Below are positions 34,441 to 43,557 of a stretch of DNA of 64,000 nt, in pieces. How positions within the stretch are numbered: the first letter of the stretch is position 1; every line of letters begins with the position of its first letter. The DNA comes from JAFNAG01 sp963739235 (GTDB lineage Bacteria; Acidobacteriota; UBA6911). The stretch spans positions 34,240 through 98,239 of the forward strand of contig CAVTZY010000019.1 of NCBI GenBank assembly GCA_963739235.1, given 5' to 3'. The position numbers and the translations under genes are program-made. The notes below the pieces were generated by a model. The model had not been told where the DNA came from. It did not search any database and was given only the letters and a program-made list of their open reading frames with translations.

Positions 34441-34545
34441 GACATTAGGAGGGACGCTCCTAATGTCCCTTTCCCGCAAGTTCCTGTCGTTTCACGAAAA
34501 ATCAGGCGGCAACTCAGAAATAGGGACGGTACGGAAAATGTCCCT
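34441..34545. repeat. REP-like palindromes
   Basis: GACATTAGGAG-GGACG-CTCCTAATGTC (34441-34467) is a perfect 11-bp stem, and AGGGAC...GTCCCT (34522-34545) a second one. The GGGACATT/AATGTCCC theme is typical of REP sequences mobilized by RAYT (Y1) transposases; no RAYT gene is in the window. Confidence 0.6.
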
Positions 34546-34603
34546 CCAATGCGGGTGTATTCATCTGTCTGTGCGCGCAATGAAGCGCGGCAAAGGAGGA
34601 CAA

Positions 34604-34780
34604 ATGAAGATGCTTCGTGAACGCGAGGTTAAACAGTTGACCGGCTTGTCCAGGGTCACGCGGTGGCGGCTGGAGCGGCGGGGGGAGTTCCCGAAAAAAG
34701 TGCAATTGACACAGCGCTGCGTTGGTTGGCCTGAAGCGGAAATCATGGCGTGGCTGAAGGCACGAGCGGAGGAAAGGTAA
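34604..34780 (+). CDS. AlpA-like DNA-binding protein
   Basis: The 58-residue protein (MKMLREREVKQLTGLSRVTR, WRLERRGEFPKKVQLTQRC) has the AlpA/MerR-like winged-helix pattern, ending in WPEAEIMAWLKARAEER. AAAGGAGG stands 5 bases before the ATG at 34604. Its stop overlaps the next start (TAATG), so the regulator is coupled to the replication genes. It probably controls excision or the replication operon of the element. Confidence 0.85.
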   Translation: MKMLREREVKQLTGLSRVTRWRLERRGEFPKKVQLTQRCVGWPEAEIMAWLKARAEER

Positions 34781-35331
34781 TGATCGAAAATCATACTCTC
34801 CCACCCTGGGAGGCCATCTTTCACCGGGTCGGCGAGCCGGCGCCGCGCTGTCACCGCGCACGCTGCCCGATTCACGGCGGCGACAGTCCCACGTCGCTGG
34901 CACTGAACGAGGAGAAGGGCGTCTATTTCTGCCATGTTTGCCACGCATCGGGAGACAAGTTGGACTTCGTGCGCCAAGTCCAGGGCACGGATTTCAAAGG
35001 AGCTCTTGCCTTCCTGGGGATCATAGGCCCCTGCAAGCCTCCGCGGCCGGATCCAGAAATCGTCAGGCAGCGCGAAGCGCTTGAAGAAGTGCGTGCGTGG
35101 TGCAGGCAGACAGGGCGGCGCCTTCGAGACCAATACCTTATGAGACAGAAAATCGCACATTACGCCCGGGAGAAGCTTTTGATGGACTCCGAGAGTGCCC
35201 TTGGCTGGGAGCTGCTCCGGATCGCAAGCGACGGTGAGACAAAGATTGAATACCTTCTCGATGAGATCGACCTTTGCCGCACCGATGCGGAGCGGCTACG
35301 GGCATGGAGGCTCTACCGCGATGATTTCTGA
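34780..35331 (+). CDS. CHC2-type zinc-finger primase-like protein
   Basis: The 183-residue protein starts at ATG 34780 (TAATG overlap). Its zinc knuckle is CHRARCPIHGGDSPTSLAL followed by YFCHVCHASGDKLDFV, the CHC2 finger that starts DnaG-type and phage P4-type primases. No TOPRIM domain follows; the rest is helical. It likely brings an element-encoded replisome to single-stranded DNA together with the DUF927 protein, whose start lies within the end of this gene (35321). Confidence 0.85.
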   Translation: MIENHTLPPWEAIFHRVGEPAPRCHRARCPIHGGDSPTSLALNEEKGVYFCHVCHASGDKLDFVRQVQGTDFKGALAFLGIIGPCKPPRPDPEIVRQREALEEVRAWCRQTGRRLRDQYLMRQKIAHYAREKLLMDSESALGWELLRIASDGETKIEYLLDEIDLCRTDAERLRAWRLYRDDF

Positions 35332-37102
35332 ACCGGCACTGACTGCAAACGAAATCGAGGTGCTGCATGCCGGACTTGGACCGGGACCGGTGGAGCACCC
35401 TGCGTCCGGAAAATCCATGGCTGCGGTCCCGGCCGGATTCCGCCTAAAAGACTCAGGCGTCTGGCTGGTCACCGATGATGATGAAAAACCGGACATTTGG
35501 GTTTGTGGCCGGCTCGAAGTTATCGGACTCACCCGGGACCGCCGCAACGAGTCCTGGGGACGGCTGGTTCAGTGGCGCGATGCGGATGGCCACCTGCATT
35601 CATGGGCCATGCCGGCAACCGCACTGGCAGGCGACGGTGGCGAGCTGAGAGCCAGGCTGCTCGACGGCGGACTGTCGCTGGCGCCGGGACGCAAAGCGCG
35701 GGAAGCGTTGGTCCGCTACCTCTCCGAATCCCGCCCATCTGTGCGCACACGGTGCACGACACAGGTGGGTTGGCACAGCGGGTCTTTTGTCTTGCCGGAC
35801 ATGACCATCGGTCTGGACCAGGAAGATGTCATCTATCAGAACGAGAGCGAATCGCTCCTGCGGCAATCGGGGACATTGGACGATTGGAAAGATGCCATCG
35901 GGAAATACTGCACCGGAAATTCCCGGCTTATATTCTCTGCAAGTGCGGCGCTCGCCGGGCCACTGCTGAATCTGTGCGATGAACAGGCGGGCGGATTCCA
36001 TTTCGTCGGCGGTTCTTCGACCGGCAAGACGACCGCGCTGCACCTTGCCGGCTCGGTTTTGGGTGGCGGCGGCAAAACAGGTTTTCTTCAATCCTGGCGA
36101 TCCACATCCAATGGCCTGGAGTCGGTCGCCGAAGCCCACAACGATCTCACACTGATCCTGGACGAATTGAGCCAATGCGACGCCAGAGAGGCTGGCGAAG
36201 TCGCCTATATGCTCGCCAATGGGCAAGGAAAAAACAGGAGCAAGGCAGCCGGAGGCCTGCGCCGAAAATCGACTTGGCGACTTCTCTTCCTGTCCGCCGG
36301 CGAAATGAGCCTGGCAGATCATATCGCCGGCATCGGGAGGCGGACGCTAGCTGGACAGGAAGTGCGCCTGGTCAATCTCCAGGCAGATGCTGGGGCAGGA
36401 CTCGGCCTTTTTCAAAACCTGCACGGCTCCCCTTCCGCCGACATCTTTGCGCGATGCTTGCAAGATGCCACGAAAAGGATTTACGGCGCCCCGATCCGTC
36501 ATTTTCTCCAGTTTGTAACCGTCAACCATGAGCAGGTGAGGACCAACGCGCAAAAGTTCCGGAAGGCCTTCATAAGGATGAATGTCCCGCAAGCAGCCAG
36601 CGGCGAGGTAAGCCGCGCGGCTGGACGTTTCGCGATGGTAGCGGTTGCCGGCGAAATCGCGATCGAAGCCGGGATCCTCCCGTGGCCTGAAGACGCCGCT
36701 GTTGAAGCCAGTGTGGGCCTTTTCAAAGAATGGCTGGTGGGGCGCGGAACTTCCGGAGCGATGGACACCGAAGCCGCGATCCGCCAGGTGCGGTTATTTC
36801 TCGAGCAGCATGGTTCTGCCCGTTTTGAGCGGGAGAACGAGACTCGTCCGATCACGAGCCGTGCCGGATTCTACCGGAAGAATCCCGATGGCGGGGAGTT
36901 CTGGATCATGCGCGAGACCTTCAAAGCGGAAGTCTGCCGCGGATTCGATGCCCAGGCGGTTGCAAAGGCATTGGCGGAGCGCGGCCACTTGGTAGCCGGG
37001 GACGGCGGCAGGCTCATCTCCAGACGAAGAGTGGGCCCTGACTCCTCAGAGCAGGATAACCGGGTGGCCGTGTATGTCATTCGGGAGGGTATCCTGAGAT
37101 GA
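35321..37102 (+). CDS. DUF927-family helicase-like replication protein
   Basis: I start at ATG 35321, which overlaps the CHC2 gene by 11 bases. The 593-residue protein has a DUF927 core: WGRLVQWRDADGHLHSWAMP, RCTTQVGWHSGSFVLPD, then Walker A GGSSTGKTTALHLAGS (about residue 230), LILDELSQCD as Walker B, and a downstream RRTLAGQEVRLVN arginine region. This family is found with CHC2 proteins in P4-like integrative elements and phages, where it acts as a replicative helicase. Origin-like repeats follow directly downstream. Confidence 0.9.
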   Translation: MISEPALTANEIEVLHAGLGPGPVEHPASGKSMAAVPAGFRLKDSGVWLVTDDDEKPDIWVCGRLEVIGLTRDRRNESWGRLVQWRDADGHLHSWAMPATALAGDGGELRARLLDGGLSLAPGRKAREALVRYLSESRPSVRTRCTTQVGWHSGSFVLPDMTIGLDQEDVIYQNESESLLRQSGTLDDWKDAIGKYCTGNSRLIFSASAALAGPLLNLCDEQAGGFHFVGGSSTGKTTALHLAGSVLGGGGKTGFLQSWRSTSNGLESVAEAHNDLTLILDELSQCDAREAGEVAYMLANGQGKNRSKAAGGLRRKSTWRLLFLSAGEMSLADHIAGIGRRTLAGQEVRLVNLQADAGAGLGLFQNLHGSPSADIFARCLQDATKRIYGAPIRHFLQFVTVNHEQVRTNAQKFRKAFIRMNVPQAASGEVSRAAGRFAMVAVAGEIAIEAGILPWPEDAAVEASVGLFKEWLVGRGTSGAMDTEAAIRQVRLFLEQHGSARFERENETRPITSRAGFYRKNPDGGEFWIMRETFKAEVCRGFDAQAVAKALAERGHLVAGDGGRLISRRRVGPDSSEQDNRVAVYVIREGILR

Positions 37103-37126
37103 TTCGCAATCTATCCGAATTCCCCA

Positions 37127-37318
37127 GTGGACAGCGTGGACAATGTGGACAGCCTCTGCAAGCTGATGCAATCAGAGCAGTTCCACTGTCCACATCGCCG
37201 GTTGACCTCTGTCCACACGAAAAACCCTGTGGACAGCACATTGTCAGCACTGTGGACAGTGCAAGAATTGATATTTCTATGATTTACGATCGCTGTCCAC
37301 ACTGTCCACACTGTCCAC
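37127..37318. repeat. Cluster of ten TGTCCAC iterons, possible replication origin
   Basis: Ten copies of TGTCCAC or its reverse complement occur in 192 bp. The first three (37127, 37136, 37145) and the last three (37294, 37303, 37312) are exactly 9 bp apart; the others are at 37187, 37210, 37229 and 37252. The 9-bp unit resembles a DnaA box (TTATCCACA versus CTGTCCACA). The cluster lies right after the helicase gene. An open frame through it gives the repetitive CPHCPHCPH and is probably not a true gene. Confidence 0.75.
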
Positions 37319-37382
37319 ATCAAAAAACAGGCACGTGTCAAACGTACGTGAATGATTTAAATTGTTTCACGGGAGGTGTGCA

Positions 37383-37775
37383 GTGGGACTTTGGCAACAA
37401 GTCAAATCGGGTCAGATGGCATGCGAGGAATCAGAAACCCCGGCAGGAGCCACCGGCGGAGTCCGCAGTTTCATCCCTGACAACCGCGAGCGATCGGATA
37501 TCGTGACCGGAAAGGCTCTCATCGCGCGCACCGTCCATCAGATTGCTGAATTATGGAACGAAGTGGAAACGAGCGGCGGCTCTCTTGCGTGGGAATGGAT
37601 ACTCCACAGCTCGCATCACGGAGCGCTGATCCGACGAGCCGAAGACCGCGTCAACGCTGTCGGTTCGAGGGGTAAGCGTGAGGCGCTCGAATCAGCCTGC
37701 GCCGCCTGGCTGGCCGCCTGGCGGAAGGGAATCCTAGATTGGGATAGCTCGGAGCGCAAACAAAATCAGATCTGA
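37383..37775 (+). CDS. Hypothetical protein of the P4-like element
   Basis: I start at GTG 37383 because GGGAGG lies 6 bases upstream. The roughly 130-residue protein has a helical C-terminal part (HQIAELWNEVETSGGSLAWE, REALESACAAWLAAWRKGIL). No membrane or metal-binding motif is visible. It follows the iteron cluster on the same strand as the replication genes and may have a role in copy control or in replication. Family not recognised. Confidence 0.6.
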   Translation: MGLWQQVKSGQMACEESETPAGATGGVRSFIPDNRERSDIVTGKALIARTVHQIAELWNEVETSGGSLAWEWILHSSHHGALIRRAEDRVNAVGSRGKREALESACAAWLAAWRKGILDWDSSERKQNQI

Positions 37776-37828
37776 AATCCTTCTGCTGCGGCGAAGGGGT
37801 TCAGAGCTGGAAGGCTGCGCTCTGCCGA

Positions 37829-40265
37829 TCATGATGTGGGGGGCGCTGGCTTTGCCGCCAATCGTGCCACTCTTTCCCTGCGTTTTTGTTCTAACCACTC
37901 GTGATATGAAGGCATACCGAGGTAAAGCTGTTGCGTAAAATCACACAGCTCATCCAGATCATCCTGCATGTAAACAGCGCGTGCGTAGTCAGCCTTATCG
38001 CCATAAAGTGAATAAAAGTCCGTCATTTTGAACTCGGAGAACAGCTCACGCGGGGTAAGTATGAGGATTGCATTCGTTTGCCTTCCGGCATACCGTCTTG
38101 TTCTGCCATGTTTTGCGAGGCTGCTTAGACCGCGAATCTCGCTCTTATTCAAAGCCTCATTGAAGGTGCAAAAACATAGGACCGCACCCGGAAAAAGCTC
38201 CGCTGCCTGACGAGTCTCTTGCAAAATCCCTCTCCTCGAATCGATTGAACGACTTACATTCGCCGATTATCAGATACGGTGACGACCTGTGGCTAAAGCG
38301 ACTTGGAGCAGCAAGCATTCCAAAATCAGCCTCCAACTCCTTGCCGCTGTCATGATGCATTTTGAAGCTCGGCACCCAATTTGATTCTCGGAAGGTCCTT
38401 TCGGTAAGAAAGTTCAACGCTGTCGCGACGCAGTATGCGCCATCTGCAAAATGACCCACGGCGAAGGGACCGATCACACGATAAGCCCATGCATTTTTAT
38501 GCGGCGGAGATCCCGCTGGAAATTCAAACACGGCCAGGCAGCGCGGGCATGACAGTGTAGGGGCTAGGTCTTCAAGACTAAACCAACTTGTATTTTGACA
38601 TTCTGAACAGCGCAGCGCCATCCCGAGCTTTAGGACCTTGCATCGAATAAGGGCGTTTAAATGTGACCCACCAATGCTCGGATGGTCCGCGTTCGATTTA
38701 TGGATCACCTCAAGAACCATTGACAATGGGGCATAGGGTTTATGCATCTTCTTCCGAGCTGCTCCCTCATCGTCATCAAGCTCTACCTCCAAATCCTCAT
38801 GAGCCAAACGATCAATAAACTTCAGCAATTCTGGCGCTCGTGCGATGATTCCCATCATCTTCAATCCCCCCACTGCGGACACGATCTGGTTGCATGTCCT
38901 TCCAGCGGGTGAGATTGACAGTCTGTAACCAAGAGACTCAGCTAGCGAAGAGAAAATATTTAAGGGAGTGGGAACGCGAAGAAAATTGGTGGACCTATGG
39001 GTACCGACCAACATCGTGATCCCCTCGCGCGAAATCCACGTTCTATTCTCGCCGAAATCGCGTGTCAGTGACGTCGCAACGTCATTTTTCCAAGGAACAA
39101 TCGGCGTTCCACCGGAAAAGGATTCCAGCACGTTCGCGCATGCGGCCGATTGGGAGCAGAATGGATCATCTTCTGCGAAGCCGTGTGATTGAGTTCGCAG
39201 ATCAAGCCCTTCTCCGATGACATAAGCATCAACCTGTTTTTGTAAGTGAGTGACCGTCTGTGGCTCAGCAAGGTCCGCGCTTCGCCCCCATTCCTCCCAG
39301 ATTCGTGGCACTCGATCGTCAAGCGATGCAAATTGAGGAGGAGGCCAAGTCAGCTTAGAAATAAATTGTTTCACCGCCTCGACCGATTGTGATCGGGCGC
39401 ATAACACGGTGGCGTGGTGAAACGCGTTCGAAGGAGGGGGATATGGCCTGTAAGCCGATTTGATGAAATGATTGCAGTAGTCGATAAGGCGCGGTGCCAG
39501 ACTGGCAGGAAGAGGGACTATGTCCCATCCAAGTGCCCTTAGGTTCCAAAACTCAATCAAGTCAAATGATGATTTCTCATCTAGGTAAAACAGTTTCGAG
39601 TCAATGGACCAACTATTCCTGAATGTATCTAACTTGTGACAAGTAGCTCGCAACGGATACAGATTCTTGTGGTCAAATAATTGGGAAAAGGCAATACCAT
39701 TGACTGCTTTTCTCTTACCGTCAAGGGCCTTGAGATAGAAATCCGCTACCTCGGAGAGAATGCCAGATTCGGGCAAAAACCCAAATGTGGCAGCGAACAG
39801 AAGCTCGTATCTTTTCTCGCTACTCGAAGGGATCAGAACATTTGGAGGATGGCGCTGGACAAACCGGAAAGAAGTTCGATACATATCATCGCATACGCTG
39901 CGCAGATCAATTCCTATCTTGCATCTCCCTCTATCATCCCGAGCGGTCATATCTTCAATCGCCAAAATGCGCCTGGCAGGAAACGCGATTCCGTAAGATG
40001 CCGCATTGCCAGGCTTAGTCTCTACCAAATAGTCCGGTTGGAATGCTTCCACCATTCCCTTTAGGATTACCTTGGCCGACGATGTCTTGAAGTATTTTTC
40101 ACGATATCGTCTTGGGACTTGCTTGAAAAGTGGGATGATGAAATTGAATACACCCCCCCAGAGTGAAGAGTTCACTTCAAATATTCGCTGCAGACTGGCT
40201 TTGTCCTTCGGCTCAACTACAAACGCAAGGCGTAGGGGGCGCACCCTGACAGTTGCACTCTCCAT
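37829..40265 (-). CDS. Large cargo protein, candidate defence nuclease, frameshifted near 38,215
   Basis: Two frames form one protein of about 820 residues. The first runs from ATG 40265 (MESATVRVRPLRLAFVVEPK) to GECKSFNRFEERDFAR. One extra base near 38,215 shifts it, and the second frame continues TRQAAELFPGAVLCFCTFN to the stop at 37829. Visible parts: an N-terminal region with DYLVET, a treble-clef or zinc-ribbon CSECQN...CPRC (about residue 580-605), and a C-terminal restriction-endonuclease-like signature (YLIIGECKSF, E-x-K). I recall similar proteins near integrases and defence genes but know no function. GC content appears lower than that of its neighbours, as is common for cargo. Confidence 0.65.
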
Positions 40266-41079
40266 CTAGTTCTCCTCAACTGCTACCTTCTCGTTCCGAT
40301 AAGAAGTCTCAAACCACTGACAGCTCTCGAACGTTCGAATAATCACCTAAAAACCCGCGTGATCGACATCTTAATGCAAATCCGCACCTTGGACCAGGAT
40401 TCAGACGCGCATCGACCAGATCAATGCCGGAACGGCAACGCCCGAGGAAATCGCGAGGCCATCCTGCAGCGCGAGGTGCACCAGCTGACTGAACTGGGGA
40501 AGGAACCCTCCAATCCTTTACAGCCAACGGGTAGGGGGACCCAATTCTCTGGGTCAAAGTGCCGTGGACCGGGCGCGCGGGCTCACGCACGCGTTGCCAA
40601 ATTGAATTTGGGGGGTATATGCAGCATGATGGCAACAGGCAAATTGAAAGGACGAAACGGGAAGTGCCCTGTATCAGATTGCACATGCATCCGATCGTTT
40701 GAGAATCGAGGATAGGTGCCGAACGGCACATATTTCGTGCGCGCGCAATAGACCCCTGGTTCATGCAGTGAATTGACCTAATGATATAAAATATCAATGT
40801 TAGCAAGCTCGTCAATCGAGAAGAGCGCCGATGACCGCGATCCTGCCGGATCATCATTTGAGTAAGGAAATCCGGATACTATCACGTTAATCGACGGTGC
40901 CATGCCTGTAGCTTTCGTCAATTCTTTACATATTCCGAGGTTCGATATGTTACCCAAATCGTTTTAAGGGTGGCCGCGGAAAATCTTTCGGTCATAGCCG
41001 GTCGCGAGAAGATGAAGTCAGAAGGGCCGAATCCCGCCTATCTGACAATCACTGATATCAGCGCCCCAACGAGGACCAC
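40266..41079. other. Non-coding stretch of 814 bp at the element's right side
   Basis: No convincing gene is seen. A short frame around 40390-40460 (RIDQINAGTATPEEIA after one shift) may be a gene scrap. I looked for a second copy of the tRNA 3'-half att core here and found none, so the right end of the integrative element remains undefined. Confidence 0.35.
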
Positions 41080-42258
41080 TCAAAGGATATCGACTTCCAA
41101 GAGCAAAGAGCAAAAGGCAGCGCCGCTGAGAAGGATATGAATCAGATTCCAGTGAACGTTCAGGGCGAAACGAACGGTGACGGTCAATAGCAGGCCGACA
41201 AACGAGCACAGGACGCCGCCGAGAGCCTTGTTGAGATAGGGCGATGCAAACAAGCGGCCGCTCAGGGGCGCAATTGCCAACACCAGGAGGAAAGATGGCA
41301 AAAAGACACTGACCGTAGCCAGAAACCCTCCAGCCAGTCCATGCACGGTGTAGCCCACGAAGGTCGCAGTGATCACGATCGGGCCCGGGGTAATCTGTCC
41401 CAGCACAATTCCGTTCAAGAAAGTCGGGCCGTCCATCCAGCCCCGCACATGCACGATTTCGTGAAACATGAGAGGAACGGAAGCGAACCCGCCGCCGAAC
41501 GCGAAAAGGTCAATGGTGGACATGAGCGCGGCGAGGTCGAAAAACTTCCGTTCAAATCGGAAAAGCAGACCGAACCCCCCAGCAGCAGCCGCAATGAATA
41601 TCAACAGAGCCAAGGGAAAGCGGGATTTTGGAGACGATTCAGGGATTGAACGTGGAACGGGCATTTTGGCATTTCGCGCCAGCCCGAGAACCGCGGCGAC
41701 CACCAATGCTAAGATCGGATTGGCCCCGAAGCCGAACATGAGCGCCGCAATAACGACAATGATCACGTCTCGCGTGTTCTTCAGCGCATTTCGCCCGAAC
41801 AGCACAACGGCATTCGCGACAATTGCAACAATGATCGCCTGTAGCCCGCTAAACGCTGAAACCACGGCCGGCAAACTATGCGCGCGAGCATATAAAGCTG
41901 AAAGGATCATCATGAGCAGGAAAGCAGGGAAACCGAATCCAATGAAACTGACTGCCGCCCCCATGATCCCGTGCGTTCTGAGTCCGACGTAGGCCACAGT
42001 TTGCATCGCGGTCGCGCCGGGAATAAGCTGGCAAAGAGCTACGCCATCGAAAAAGGACTCTTTGGTCATCCAGCGTTTTTTCTCCACCGCCATCTTGCCA
42101 ATATAGGCAACCATGGACGGGCCGCCGAACGCGCTGGCGCCCAACTTCAGAAAGGACCAAAGCAGGCAGGACAATGACGGTCTGATTTCAGCACTGCCTG
42201 TCGATTCCTTAGCTGCCGTCTGTTTCCGTTGTGGTTCTGTTGCCGCAATTGGCTTCAT
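41080..42258 (-). CDS. chrA: Chromate transporter, ChrA family
   Basis: The start at ATG 42258 (MKPIAATEPQ) is preferred; AAGGGA lies about 7 bases before it. The 392-residue protein has the two-half ChrA layout. Half one: FLKLGASAFGGPSMVAYIGK and QLIPGATAMQTVAYVG. Half two: LFAFGGGFASVPLMFHEIV and GQITPGPIVITATFVG. About ten membrane segments are present. Known members export chromate across the inner membrane. It is the last gene of a minus-strand efflux operon under an ECF sigma factor, 44 bp after the second permease gene. Confidence 0.92.
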   Translation of the reverse strand: MKPIAATEPQRKQTAAKESTGSAEIRPSLSCLLWSFLKLGASAFGGPSMVAYIGKMAVEKKRWMTKESFFDGVALCQLIPGATAMQTVAYVGLRTHGIMGAAVSFIGFGFPAFLLMMILSALYARAHSLPAVVSAFSGLQAIIVAIVANAVVLFGRNALKNTRDVIIVVIAALMFGFGANPILALVVAAVLGLARNAKMPVPRSIPESSPKSRFPLALLIFIAAAAGGFGLLFRFERKFFDLAALMSTIDLFAFGGGFASVPLMFHEIVHVRGWMDGPTFLNGIVLGQITPGPIVITATFVGYTVHGLAGGFLATVSVFLPSFLLVLAIAPLSGRLFASPYLNKALGGVLCSFVGLLLTVTVRFALNVHWNLIHILLSGAAFCSLLLEVDIL

Positions 42259-42302
42259 GCGATATCCCTTCAAGAGGCACAATCTCCCCCGATGATCGTC
42301 CG

Positions 42303-43526
42303 TCACTCCGCGCGCAGGGATTGCACGGGGCTTGCCAAGGATGCCTTCCGGGCCGGAATTGTTCCGAAGAGCAACCCGATTCCGGCGGAGCTTGCCACTG
42401 CCAGAAGGATGGTTTGTGGCGACAAAATGGCATCCCAGCCGGCGAGGCGCGCCACCACAAAGGTCACGATGATCCCCACGAGAACGCCCACAATGCCACC
42501 GGACAGGCTGAGCATCACGGCCTCGACCAGAAACTGGAACAGGATATCCCCGCGTCGAGCGCCCAGGGCGCGCCGCAGGCCGATTTCCTTCACTCTTTCC
42601 CGCACGGACATCAGCATCACTGCCAGGATGCCGACTCCGCCTACTGCCAGTGAGAGCGAAGCGACCCCCACCGTCAGAGAAGTAAACGTCTGCTGCGTCT
42701 CCTGCTGCGCTTTCAGCAGCTCCGCCTGGTTCTGAATCGTGAAGTCATCCGGTTTGCCGGCCCGCAGGCGGTGCCGATCCCTCAGAATCTCGCTCAGGCG
42801 TCCATCGCATTCCTCCATTTGCCCCTCTGACCGGACCTGAATGTAAATGTTGTTCACGTACACGATGTTGAAGGCTCGCCGCAGCGCCGTCCGCAGAGGA
42901 ATGAGAATCTGGTCATCCTGGTCGGCGCCGTTAATATCAACACCGGCCGGCGCCAGAATTCCTATGACTTCGAAAGGGACATTCCCCACGCGGATGGTCT
43001 GGCCCATAGGGTTAACCCCGCCGAAGAGTTCCCTCACCATGGTTTGTCCGACGACGGCCACACGCCGGGAGGCGCGGTCGTCCTGATCATCGAACATTTC
43101 GCCCGTTTCCAGCCGAAGATTGCGAATGGCCAGGAACTCGGGTGTCGTGCCCACGATGTTGGTCTTCAGCCCGACCTCTTCGAATTTGACCGGCAGTTTT
43201 TTCGACTGAGCCGGCGCCACCAGCGCCACCAGATCCGAGGCGCCGCTCTGGATGGCGCCGGCGTCTTCGGGCAAAAGTGTAGTCACGACCGCGCCCTGGC
43301 GTTCCCTCCCTGCAATGAGCGTGACTTTGCCCGCGCTGACCGAGATCAGGTTTGTTCCCATGCTGCGAATCCCGTCCATGACCTTCCGCTCGGATCCCCG
43401 GCCAACGGCGGCCATCACGCTGACGGTCGCGATGCCGACGATAATCCCCAGCAGTGACAGCAGCGTGCGCAGTTTATGGGCCATCAGCATCTCAGCCGAT
43501 ACCTTCAGGCCCCGGGTCCATCTCAT
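42303..43526 (-). CDS. MacB-type ABC transporter permease 2
   Basis: The start at ATG 43526 (MRWTRGLKVSAEMLMAHKLR) fits; the longer open frame upstream is not a protein-like sequence. The first membrane segment (TLLSLLGIIVGIATVSVMAA) is followed by a large periplasmic MacB_PCD domain. Three C-terminal segments of the FtsX type come last (GVASLSLAVGGVGILAVMLM, SVRERVKEIGLRRALGARRG). It forms a mechanotransmission ABC transporter with the other permease, the ATPase and the adaptor encoded upstream. Presence of two non-identical permeases suggests a heterodimer. Confidence 0.9.
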   Translation of the reverse strand: MRWTRGLKVSAEMLMAHKLRTLLSLLGIIVGIATVSVMAAVGRGSERKVMDGIRSMGTNLISVSAGKVTLIAGRERQGAVVTTLLPEDAGAIQSGASDLVALVAPAQSKKLPVKFEEVGLKTNIVGTTPEFLAIRNLRLETGEMFDDQDDRASRRVAVVGQTMVRELFGGVNPMGQTIRVGNVPFEVIGILAPAGVDINGADQDDQILIPLRTALRRAFNIVYVNNIYIQVRSEGQMEECDGRLSEILRDRHRLRAGKPDDFTIQNQAELLKAQQETQQTFTSLTVGVASLSLAVGGVGILAVMLMSVRERVKEIGLRRALGARRGDILFQFLVEAVMLSLSGGIVGVLVGIIVTFVVARLAGWDAILSPQTILLAVASSAGIGLLFGTIPARKASLASPVQSLRAE

Positions 43527-43557
43527 GTGTGAGTCCTCAGGCGCTTGGATCCGGCGT

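Noticed and set aside
37099..37506. ORF of 135 residues with CPHCPHCPH
   Set aside because: The Cys-Pro-His units are just the translated 9-bp DNA repeat, and a better gene with a ribosome binding site overlaps its end in another frame.
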